Shown here in pieces: positions 8,356 to 14,672 of a stretch of DNA of 35,160 nucleotides. Origin of the DNA: Enteropsectra breve (taxonomy: Eukaryota; Microsporidia); assembly GCA_024243835.1 (NCBI GenBank), contig JALPMN010000615.1, positions 1-35,160 on the forward strand. Direction: 5' to 3'. A program made the translations under genes and the position numbers. Position 1 is the stretch's first letter, and each line of letters starts with the position of its first letter. The notes below the pieces were generated by a model that made no database searches, was not told where the DNA came from, and saw only the letters and a list, made by a program, of their open reading frames with translations.

Positions 8356-8697
8356 TTATATTCTTAAATAAGATGCAACATCCAAAAGATCAGTCGTTTC
8401 TTCATCACTAATAACAAATTCCTCATTGTTCTGGCTGATGATAGAAGCGTATTTGTATTCCATAAATTCTATGATCCTTTTCAGCAGATTTGATGGAAAT
8501 GGCAGATTGATCGTCCTTGTAACGGTTTCATTAAAGGGAAATTCTTGATTCAGAAATATGTTTATGGTCTTCGACAGAATTGCTATTTCCCGATCAACGA
8601 TAAATGAGGTATTGTCACTAGAAATAAGAACTACCTTGTTCTCAGGAACTCTGCTTTCAGTATCCATGTATTTATATAGTAAATAATCTGGGTGCAT
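8356..8697 (-). CDS. ELC1: Elongin C (Skp1-like BTB/POZ fold)
   Basis: Small adaptor of Elongin-type complexes: it binds BC-box proteins and cullin in ubiquitin ligases and Elongin A in transcription. The core reads KVVLISSDNTSFIVDREIAI, then KTINIFL, FPFNETVTRTINLPFPSNLL, RIIEFMEYKYAS, and ends DLLDVASYLRI. This follows Elongin C in order (V-K-L-I-S-S-D..F.V.R, I-P-S-x-x-L, F-x-Y-K, and the terminal A-x-[FY]-L). The first ATG (8697) gives 113 aa, close to the usual 100-112. A second ATG at 8667 gives 103 aa and starts nearer the conserved core, so either could be used. It is divergent from the Dbp9-like gene, with a shared region of about 215 bases. Confidence 0.82.
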   Translation of the reverse strand: MHPDYLLYKYMDTESRVPENKVVLISSDNTSFIVDREIAILSKTINIFLNQEFPFNETVTRTINLPFPSNLLKRIIEFMEYKYASIISQNNEEFVISDEETTDLLDVASYLRI

Positions 8698-8890
8698 AAA
8701 AATAAATCGCCCTTCTTGAAACAAAATAAAATAATTGGTTTTTGTCTTATTTTATTTATGCACTGGGTGCTGATTAGAAACAAATACATCAAGTTGTACA
8801 ATTTTTTATAAAAAGACTGGTGTATTAGCAGAAACCGCTTGCCTTACATTTTTTTACAAATAAGAAAATTCAAAAATAATTTTTTATTTG

Positions 8891-8899
8891 AAAAATTTT
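8891..8899 (+). promoter_or_regulatory. AAAAATTTT block before the Dbp9-like gene
   Basis: AAAAATTTT ends 13 bases before the ATG at 8913. No CCC triplet is present, only the A/T block. Confidence 0.5.
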
Positions 8900-8912
8900 C
8901 AGTTTCAAGCCG

Positions 8913-9659
8913 ATGTTTTTGCAAAAGCTCAATCTGGAGGCCTCGACATCGTACGAAACGAGTACTGAACTGGAGAATCTCCTGGAAAATCTGCATATTT
9001 CATTTGCCAAGATAGCCGTTATTACTCCGTATCTTTCTAAAGCAATGTCCGACGAAGACATCGGGTTTTTGGCAAAAGAAAAGAAAGCGGACATTACACT
9101 CACCATCCCACAGTACAAGAAGTATGCAGAGCTCTTTGACTGCAGCCATGTTGTTGTGACTGACCACAATTTGCTCTGCGAATTTGGTTATAAAATAGAA
9201 GAGCTCGGAGCACCGATGATTGTCGTGGGAGAGTTGTACAAATATGAAAAATTAGAACTTTGCAAGTTTTTTGTCAAAGCTGAGAAAAACGAGAGGTTTG
9301 TTGCCCTGTATATCATCGCACAAATGTTTCCTGTCACAGTTGTTGCCAGGGATGTTGACAGAGTCAAAATGTTCTGCAGAATATTTGATCTGGATGCTAA
9401 CGTCATAGGTGAAGACGAAGAATATGACGCTTCTGAGGACAGCTGCCTTGTTTTCCTAGATAAATATAAAAGTATTAAGTGCGAGCGGGTCTTCATAGTG
9501 GGCGGCAAGTCATACGGGCACAAGCGCCTCCTTATGGATTTGTCTCTGGCAGGAAAATACAAGTATCGTGTGCTTGATATTGCCAAACAGTTGAGCCCTT
9601 CAGTAGTTGAAAGAAAAGCATCTTTTGATTACACAAGATTTAAAAACATAAATTTATAA
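8913..9659 (+). CDS. Degenerate DEAD-box-like protein, Dbp9/DDX56 relative
   Basis: 248-residue protein that follows the DEAD-box helicase layout but lacks the catalytic motifs. EKKADITLTIPQYKKYAE (residues 56-73) fits the P-D-I-V-[IV]-x-T-P segment. VVVTDHNLLCEFGYKIEE (80-97) fits the Dbp9/DDX56 motif II region, with TDHN where DEAD should be. RFVALYIIAQMF..VTVVARDVDRVKMFCRIF (128-158) fits the start of the C-terminal RecA domain. KYRVLDIAKQLSPSVVERK (217-235) fits the YR..DA...VT...REAR tail typical of Dbp9/DDX56. The Walker A, SAT and HRxGR motifs are absent, and the length is under half the usual. A nucleolar structural role in 60S assembly would be an inference from the family. The match is by pattern only and needs a profile search. 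Confidence 0.5.
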   Translation: MFLQKLNLEASTSYETSTELENLLENLHISFAKIAVITPYLSKAMSDEDIGFLAKEKKADITLTIPQYKKYAELFDCSHVVVTDHNLLCEFGYKIEELGAPMIVVGELYKYEKLELCKFFVKAEKNERFVALYIIAQMFPVTVVARDVDRVKMFCRIFDLDANVIGEDEEYDASEDSCLVFLDKYKSIKCERVFIVGGKSYGHKRLLMDLSLAGKYKYRVLDIAKQLSPSVVERKASFDYTRFKNINL

Positions 9660-9814
9660 CATGGTTTGAAACTGCCTACTAAATAATCAAAATCCAAGCT
9701 GCAATAAATAATTTATCTATTCTATTTTTGCATCATACGACTATTTTCTCTAAGGAAGGCCACTGGTGTTTTAAGAATTTTTAAGTATCGTTTGGGAAAG
9801 TAAGTCACATTTTG

Positions 9815-10210
9815 TTAAAAAACTGTGTCTTCTGCAGTGGTGCCTATGATTTTCCCGCTGCTTTCGACATGAGTTATTTTAAACGATCCAGTAAAATTGT
9901 CGTTGCCATCCACAGCACAGCTAAAAATACCGCAAAGAAGGCCATTTCTAATTTCAATAGCGTCGCCGTCTTTGAACTTTAGCAGAATGATGGAAACGAG
10001 CGCCTTGACATAAATATCTCCATTCTGCATTATCTTGCCCGTGGGTGTGATTCCCTCGGCAGCCAGACAGAGAGGGATCCCTGAGAGCGATTTGGAGTAC
10101 TTTAGTATATATTTGTCAAGCTGCTTTTGGATGCACGACATCGGATCTTTGAGATATTTTGAGGAAATGATCATCCCCATCTGTAACTGCATTTTGTAAA
10201 GAGTTTCCAT
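9815..10210 (-). CDS. RPA43: RNA polymerase I subunit A43 (RPA43)
   Basis: Stalk subunit of Pol I, the rRNA-transcribing enzyme; it is Rpb7-like and contacts Rrn3. Near the N-terminus YLKDPMSCIQKQLDKYILKY followed by LSGIPLCLAAEGI matches the A43 pattern Y-L-x-x-P...L...[VI]-x-[KR]-Y....G-[VI]-x-L. The end, GSFKITHVESSGKIIGT, matches the final strand of the A43 OB domain (F-x-[VI]-x-x-[VH]...G-[KR]-[VI]-[IV]). At 131 aa against about 326 in yeast, the acidic linker and C-terminal tail are missing, leaving the tip domain and a minimal OB fold. It starts at the ATG at 10210, with AAAATTTTT 12-20 bases upstream. It is divergent from the uL13 gene. The Pol I largest subunit is also in the window, 7 kb away. 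Confidence 0.78.
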   Translation of the reverse strand: METLYKMQLQMGMIISSKYLKDPMSCIQKQLDKYILKYSKSLSGIPLCLAAEGITPTGKIMQNGDIYVKALVSIILLKFKDGDAIEIRNGLLCGIFSCAVDGNDNFTGSFKITHVESSGKIIGTTAEDTVF

Positions 10211-10221
10211 GGCTTATTTAC

Positions 10222-10230
10222 AAAATTTTT
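10222..10230 (-). promoter_or_regulatory. A/T block upstream of RPA43
   Basis: AAAAATTTT on the minus strand, 11 bases before the ATG at 10210. It is the same block as before the Dbp9-like and RPA1 genes. Confidence 0.5.
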
Positions 10231-10506
10231 CAGATTTTAAAAACACTGATATGCCGATGGAACAACTAATATAAATGGATTAAGGCGGTATTAAGTATAA
10301 ACTAGTTGATAAAGCGCTTACATAATTTTATAAGTCTTGCATTATTTTAATCATAGCAATGCGGCATCTGATATTAGATATAGACAGCCACTCCATTAAT
10401 TATGGCTTAAAGACAGTATCCCCTTTGTGCTTTTTAAATAGCGCATCATATTCAGATGTCTTCCCATCCCTATTGTATGCAAATTTTTTATTTTTCAAAA
10501 TTTGTG

Positions 10507-10521
10507 AAAAAATTTTCACCC
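10507..10521 (+). promoter_or_regulatory. AAAAAATTTT plus CCC signal of uL13
   Basis: AAAAAATTTT at 10507-10516 and CCC at 10519-10521, two bases before the ATG at 10524. The position of this signal supports the shorter start. Confidence 0.65.
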
Positions 10522-10523
10522 TA

Positions 10524-11117
10524 ATGCAGAAAGATCTTATTATCGATGGAACAGACCATGTTGCAGGAAAACTTTCAGCTTTCATTGCCAAAAAACTTTT
10601 AGAGGGATACTCCATCACAGTTCTGTGCACAGAGAACATCAAGTTTACTGGACCACTCCACCGTCAGATTGGAAAGTATAGATCATTCAAGGACAAGAGA
10701 TGTCTCTACAACCCAGAGAGAGGACCATTCCACTGGAGAGAGCCCTCTAAGTATTTCACAAAGATTGTTAGAGGTATGCTCCCAAGAAAGACCGTTAGAG
10801 GCACAGAGGCATTCAACAGAATGACATGCTACGAAGGAATTCCAAAACAGTTTGAAGGCGTTGATAGAGTAAAAGTTCCACAGTCTCTCATACAGGTCAC
10901 TGCCGACTGCAACAGAGAGTCCTGCACTCTTGGACAGATTCTTTCTTACTACGGATGGGCACATGCTCCATTGACCAAGTCCCTCACTGAGGGCCTGAGG
11001 GCAAGAGAGGCTGAGGCAAGAAAAAGCGAGTCTGAGAAGGCTGATAGTGTCCAGCAGATGGTAGAGAACAGTGCATTTAAGTCTGAGGTACAGAAGAGAA
11101 TGGAACAGTTTGCTTAA
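10524..11117 (+). CDS. RPL13A: 60S ribosomal protein uL13 (L13a/L16)
   Basis: Cytosolic large-subunit ribosomal protein. The protein starts MQKDLIIDGTDHVAGKLSAF, with the uL13 pattern [LVI]-[IV]-D-[GA]-x-x-x-[VLI]-x-G-[RK]-L. It continues GPLHRQIGKYRSFKDKRC, NPERGPFHWREPSKYFTK and RGMLPRKTVRGTEAF, all hallmark eukaryotic L13a segments (R-G-P-[FY]-H-[FW]-R-x-P and [RK]-G-M-[LV]-P-[HR]-K). The last third has the eukaryote-specific helix rich in Glu, Ala and Lys. From the ATG at 10524 it has 197 aa, the usual length (199-205). The frame stays open upstream to an ATG at 10359, which would add 55 hydrophobic residues; the promoter signal and family length argue against that start. Confidence 0.95.
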   Translation: MQKDLIIDGTDHVAGKLSAFIAKKLLEGYSITVLCTENIKFTGPLHRQIGKYRSFKDKRCLYNPERGPFHWREPSKYFTKIVRGMLPRKTVRGTEAFNRMTCYEGIPKQFEGVDRVKVPQSLIQVTADCNRESCTLGQILSYYGWAHAPLTKSLTEGLRAREAEARKSESEKADSVQQMVENSAFKSEVQKRMEQFA

Positions 11118-11840
11118 GTTAAAATATTATTTAAAGATAGTATTGAGTATTTTTATATCTTTAATGTCTATAAATGGTGTTAGTTAAGAAAATTCATCTT
11201 GTTCATTTGAGATAAACTTGCTATTTTTATGAAGGACTATTTTCTAACTGCTAGATAAATTTTGTATCTTGTTTCTCATCATTCAACAAATATGAAGGCT
11301 TAAATAAAGTATTTTGATCAGAAATTGTGGTTGTAATTTAGTATGGGTGAATTTTACATCATAGATCGTTTGTGTCAAGGAGTGTTTTAGGCAACTGTTT
11401 TTAGTTCAAAGCTATTAAGGTAGTTTGAAAAAGGTGCTTGACTGAAGAGAATCTGATTTAAGGTTGTAAATGCAATATAGTTTTTATCAAGTATCGCAGA
11501 GCTTTACTGCTTATCTTAAAATATTTTTTTATGTACATGAAGAATACCTAATATGCTGTACTTCCAGAAATAAATACGCCTTTCCTTTTTATACAACCAA
11601 CAAAAAACAATATTTACCCAAGCTCCGCAACTACTAGCTGAATTGACTGTATATGCTCTGTTTTGTATTTTTTGAATAAATTATTTCCTGTGAAATAAAA
11701 TATTTAAGAGAGCATAAACAAAATAAAGGCCGGGATAGATGCCTATCGTTACGTTAATATGCTATTTACAATAAGAAATAAAAAACTAGTGTTTTCATTA
11801 TAATAGTTGTCCAAGTCAACAGAAGAGATGATAAAATTAA
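11118..11840. other. 723-base convergent gap, nothing recognised
   Basis: AT-rich sequence between the convergent uL13 and eS10 genes. No ORF of useful length, RNA gene or obvious repeat was seen by eye. Confidence 0.5.
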
Positions 11841-12128
11841 TTAAATTTTTATTTCTAGCAATTCTTCCTCCCTCTTCTCATTAGGCAGCTGGACCTCCTT
11901 CTTTAATCGTTCTCTTCCTTCTGGTGTTACGAAATACCAGCCGTGCTGCCAGTTTCCCATTTTATCAAGATACTGCTTGCTTGTCAGTGTCTTTAAAGCC
12001 TTTATAACAATTTCATTTTTTATGTTCAAGTCTGGGTTCATGATGCTCTTCTTAAAGCTAACGACAATACCAGCATTGAGATGCAGGAACCTCTTGATTG
12101 TAAGCATATCATCACCTCCAACAAACAT
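11841..12128 (-). CDS. RPS10: 40S ribosomal protein eS10
   Basis: Cytosolic small-subunit protein of the eukaryote-specific plectin/S10 domain. After a short N-terminus the sequence reads IKRFLHLNAGIVVSFKKSIM, then EIVIKALKTLTSKQYLDKMG, NWQHGWYFVTPEGRERLKKE and VQLPNE. This follows eS10 in order (I-x-x-x-L-F-x-E-G-V-x-V-[AV]-K-K, V-x-K-[AL]-M-x-S-L-x-S, W-x-x-x-Y-[WY]-[FY]-L-T-x-E-G, L-x-L-P). At 95 aa it is near the length of the conserved core; the basic C-terminal tail of animal eS10 is absent. The ATG at 12128 is five bases after a GGG triplet. The alternative ATG at 12107 would also keep the core. Confidence 0.9.
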   Translation of the reverse strand: MFVGGDDMLTIKRFLHLNAGIVVSFKKSIMNPDLNIKNEIVIKALKTLTSKQYLDKMGNWQHGWYFVTPEGRERLKKEVQLPNEKREEELLEIKI

Positions 12129-12132
12129 ATAG

Positions 12133-12152
12133 CCCTTCGCTGGAAATTTTTT
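12133..12152 (-). promoter_or_regulatory. AAATTTCC and GGG signals of eS10
   Basis: On the minus strand AAAAATTTCC lies upstream, and GGG at 12135-12133 ends four bases before the ATG. This is close to the AAATTT/CC plus GGG layout described for microsporidian ribosomal protein genes. Confidence 0.55.
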
Positions 12153-12911
12153 TTATGTAAAAATTTTATCGCAAATTTTGCAACAGCATGTAAAGAAGGA
12201 TGAGACTGCATAGACGCTGTGGCTTATGCTTTGAATTTATTTATGTGCATGTGTTTTTTTTTGGTCTTAAGAGCATGTTCTCTTCATGCTAAAGGGTTTT
12301 TTTATTCTAAGTGTCAACATTAATACAAAGAAGAGAGATTTTATGAAAGCATCAGGGCATTTATCTTGAAATTAATATGGGATTAACATGAAAAAAAGAG
12401 TTACGTGCAGTATTAGAAGCGTATAATTTTGGTCGCACTTATCTATGTCGATGTTTCGTGAAGTGTAGTTCTTTATTTTGCGCCAAATTAAACTTAGAAT
12501 ATATAGATTGTTAGGTATAAAACTCTCCCAGCACTGTGGGCCTTTATATTTACTGATCCAAATAATGGATGCATCATTTTTATGAATGCTTATGTACCTG
12601 GAATCTAGGTATCATACAGAATATTTGAATTTTATACTTAAGATACTACTTTTGTGTCGTATTATTAGCAAATATGGGAAGCATTTATAACTGTTCGAAC
12701 GTAAACTAGGAAGTATTCATAAACAAAAAGCAAGGTAGTAGTTGCCCAATATTAATTACCTAGTAGGCCCGTTTCTTTATGCGTGATGTGGAACTACTAT
12801 TCTAATTAGTTTTATAAGGATAGTGAATGTAGTGCTTGTAATGGCATACGGAATTTCAGTATAAACAAAATTGCCGATTTTGTTTGCTTTTATAAACAAA
12901 GTATAAATTAT

Positions 12912-12925
12912 AAAACTATATAAGG
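12912..12925 (+). promoter_or_regulatory. TATA-like element AAAACTATATAAGG of a secreted-protein gene
   Basis: The 14-base element ends 18 bases before the ATG at 12944. A 13-of-14 match (AAAACTATTTAAGG) lies exactly 18 bases before the start of another secreted-protein gene at 32478 on the opposite strand. A looser relative (AAATTATAAATAAC) is at the same distance before the secreted gene at 22739. Confidence 0.55.
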
Positions 12926-12943
12926 CAAAATCCTCTATACAAC

Positions 12944-13927
12944 ATGAAAGCAATTGTCTTTATGGTAGCAATGCTTAGTTCGGTTTTTCTAACAGCGTGT
13001 TCCTCGTGCTCGAAATGCCAAATTGTAAAATGCAATCGTGAGGTGTTTGACAACAGCTGCTTAGTGGAAAAGAATGATAATTCAGAGCATCAGAGAAAAA
13101 CGTATACCCAAGTCGTTACGAAGTCCAAGGAAATTGATGTTTCATCTCACCTGCAAAGGATTGAGGCGTGCATTAGAAGCGTTTTCTGTGCACTTCGCAA
13201 AACGGCTAAGTGTGATTTCAATGCACTGACAACTGATTTTAGTAAGCTTTTCAAAGATCATAATAAAAAGCTGCAGGGACAGATCATCTGTGAGTTTGAA
13301 AGAGCTGACAAACACACTGAGCGCACAGTTTCGCAGTCGAAGTCGCGGCTAACTCAGGGCCTTGAATCAATACTTGCGTCAAACACAGAAGCGGACAAAT
13401 TTTCTGTTGCTACTGCTGTAAAAATTGCACAAGTACAAATAATTGCGCAGCTGAATGCCATCATTGCGTTGCCAGATGCTGAAATAGTTGCTTGGGTAAA
13501 GGATCTTGCAAACGGCGCAATTCCATTTATGACAAGAGAAACCAACAACATTACAATCGGTGCATCTTCGGCGATCAATGACAATTCCAAAGACACGCGT
13601 GATGCCGCGAATAAATTCATCACTGAAGAATCAAACAATATGCTCGAGCTACTTATTTCAACACTCAAGGCGGCGCAAAAGAGGAGCAAAAAATTATTTG
13701 TCGAGTCAGAAGCTGAGCTTGTTGGATGTGTTTCATCCCTTTATAATGTACAGTGGGAAAAATTGTCATTAGGTATCGAAAATTTGTTCAACAATGAGTG
13801 TTATATAATTTGTTTTAAATTCATGAAGATTATTGAGGAAGTAACAGGGACAAAACAAAGAAGTAGCATCATCATGCCAATGTTACGTATTGACAGAAAT
13901 AGGAAGGGAGCTTTTGAGGGCTTCTAA
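12944..13927 (+). CDS. Secreted alpha-helical protein, unknown (327 aa)
   Basis: The N-terminus MKAIVFMVAMLSSVFLTA is a clear signal peptide, with cleavage likely after about residue 18, followed by a Cys cluster (CSSCSKCQIVKC) and further Cys near residues 73, 79 and 87. The rest is predicted helical and rich in Ala, Ser, Asn and Lys, with no membrane anchor and no recognised domain. Its general plan (signal peptide, N-terminal Cys, long helical body of about 300 aa) resembles the protein at 21846-22739, though I see no convincing alignment. Secretion to the spore wall, polar tube or host interface is an inference from the signal peptide. The gene has the TATA-like element instead of the CCC/AAAATTTT signal. 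Confidence 0.75.
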   Translation: MKAIVFMVAMLSSVFLTACSSCSKCQIVKCNREVFDNSCLVEKNDNSEHQRKTYTQVVTKSKEIDVSSHLQRIEACIRSVFCALRKTAKCDFNALTTDFSKLFKDHNKKLQGQIICEFERADKHTERTVSQSKSRLTQGLESILASNTEADKFSVATAVKIAQVQIIAQLNAIIALPDAEIVAWVKDLANGAIPFMTRETNNITIGASSAINDNSKDTRDAANKFITEESNNMLELLISTLKAAQKRSKKLFVESEAELVGCVSSLYNVQWEKLSLGIENLFNNECYIICFKFMKIIEEVTGTKQRSSIIMPMLRIDRNRKGAFEGF

Positions 13928-14132
13928 TACTTCATTAAAACCATGTAAATATTGGGTGTTCTTTTTAGATAAGTTTGTTTGATTCTACTCATTGGCTTAC
14001 ATATGCTCAATAACATCATTTAGATGCTAAGGCATTCATTTTAGCATTCACAGGGGGTGTGTTTTTCAGTTTTCTACTAGGTTTACGTTTCCACTAGTAT
14101 ATATATCAAAACCTATGCATTTTTCTATAGTC

Positions 14133-14579
14133 TTAAAAATTTAGCCATTTAAACAAATATTTTCTGAGAATCTTTCTATAATAGTAAACCATAAGATTTT
14201 GCAGTTTATTCATTTTTTGTGTTAGGTATCTATAAAATCTTATCCGGCCGTTAAGAACTGTTTTGCATGGTCTGCACCAGTAAAAATATTTTAATATATG
14301 GTATAACTTCTTGTCATAATAGTATATATGCAGTAAATAGTTGCTAGTTTCTATATTTAGCAGGAAATAATGAGTCGCTGCAAATTTTAGCCAACTTATT
14401 CGGTTATTGCTGAGATGTTGTTCATCATTATTTGAAACATGAGAAATAAACGTTATTAAGCGTTTTTTGTATTTCAGCCCTTGAAATAAAGAATTTAAGC
14501 TATCTTTCGTAAGACAATCATTATTAAAATTCATTAAAAAATGGAAACAAATTTGTGTTTCATGATACTGACTCATCAT
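14133..14579 (-). CDS. Unrecognised Tyr/His/Asn-rich ORF (148 aa)
   Basis: From the ATG at 14579 (the frame opens at a GTG at 14600) this encodes 148 residues with no stop, in sequence of about 70% AT. A rough estimate from stop-codon frequency makes such a run very unlikely by chance, and no gene lies opposite. The protein starts MMSQYHETQICFHFLMNF and is rich in Tyr, His, Asn and Lys, with basic aromatic helices near the end (KLQNLMVYYYRKILRKYLFK). It has no signal peptide. I recognise no family. A CCCCC run precedes the ATG by about 15 bases, and TATAAAA lies between them. The start is only 93 bases from the divergent gene at 14673. It could be a lineage-specific gene or a decayed one. Confidence 0.45.
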   Translation of the reverse strand: MMSQYHETQICFHFLMNFNNDCLTKDSLNSLFQGLKYKKRLITFISHVSNNDEQHLSNNRISWLKFAATHYFLLNIETSNYLLHIYYYDKKLYHILKYFYWCRPCKTVLNGRIRFYRYLTQKMNKLQNLMVYYYRKILRKYLFKWLNF

Positions 14580-14621
14580 TATACGTTTTATAGGGGGCAC
14601 TGGAATATCATGGATATTTGT

Positions 14622-14636
14622 GTTTCATAATGAAAC
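14622..14636. repeat. Perfect 7-1-7 inverted repeat in a divergent promoter
   Basis: GTTTCATAATGAAAC is a perfect palindrome of two 7-base arms around one base. It lies between the starts of the divergent genes at 14579 (-) and 14673 (+). It could be a protein-binding site for both genes, which is inference. Confidence 0.4.
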
Positions 14637-14672
14637 GAAGTGTTTAATTCTTCCAGTGCGCTCAGACACAGG

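Larger units (their letters stand above)
10211..10523. other. Divergent promoter region between RPA43 and uL13
   Basis: 313 bases between two divergent ribosome-related genes. It carries an A/T block at each end. An in-frame ATG at 10359 would extend uL13 by 55 codons, but the extension has no counterpart in the family. Confidence 0.5.
12129..12943. other. 815-base divergent gap, two promoters, no gene seen
   Basis: AT-rich sequence between the divergent eS10 and secreted-protein genes. It holds the eS10 upstream signal at one end and a TATA-like element at the other. No convincing ORF or RNA gene was seen. Confidence 0.5.

Noticed and set aside
12944..13030. Bacterial-type lipobox (LTACSSC) in the signal peptide
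   Set aside because: The genome is eukaryotic, so lipoprotein processing does not apply; the Cys are more likely disulfide-bonded.
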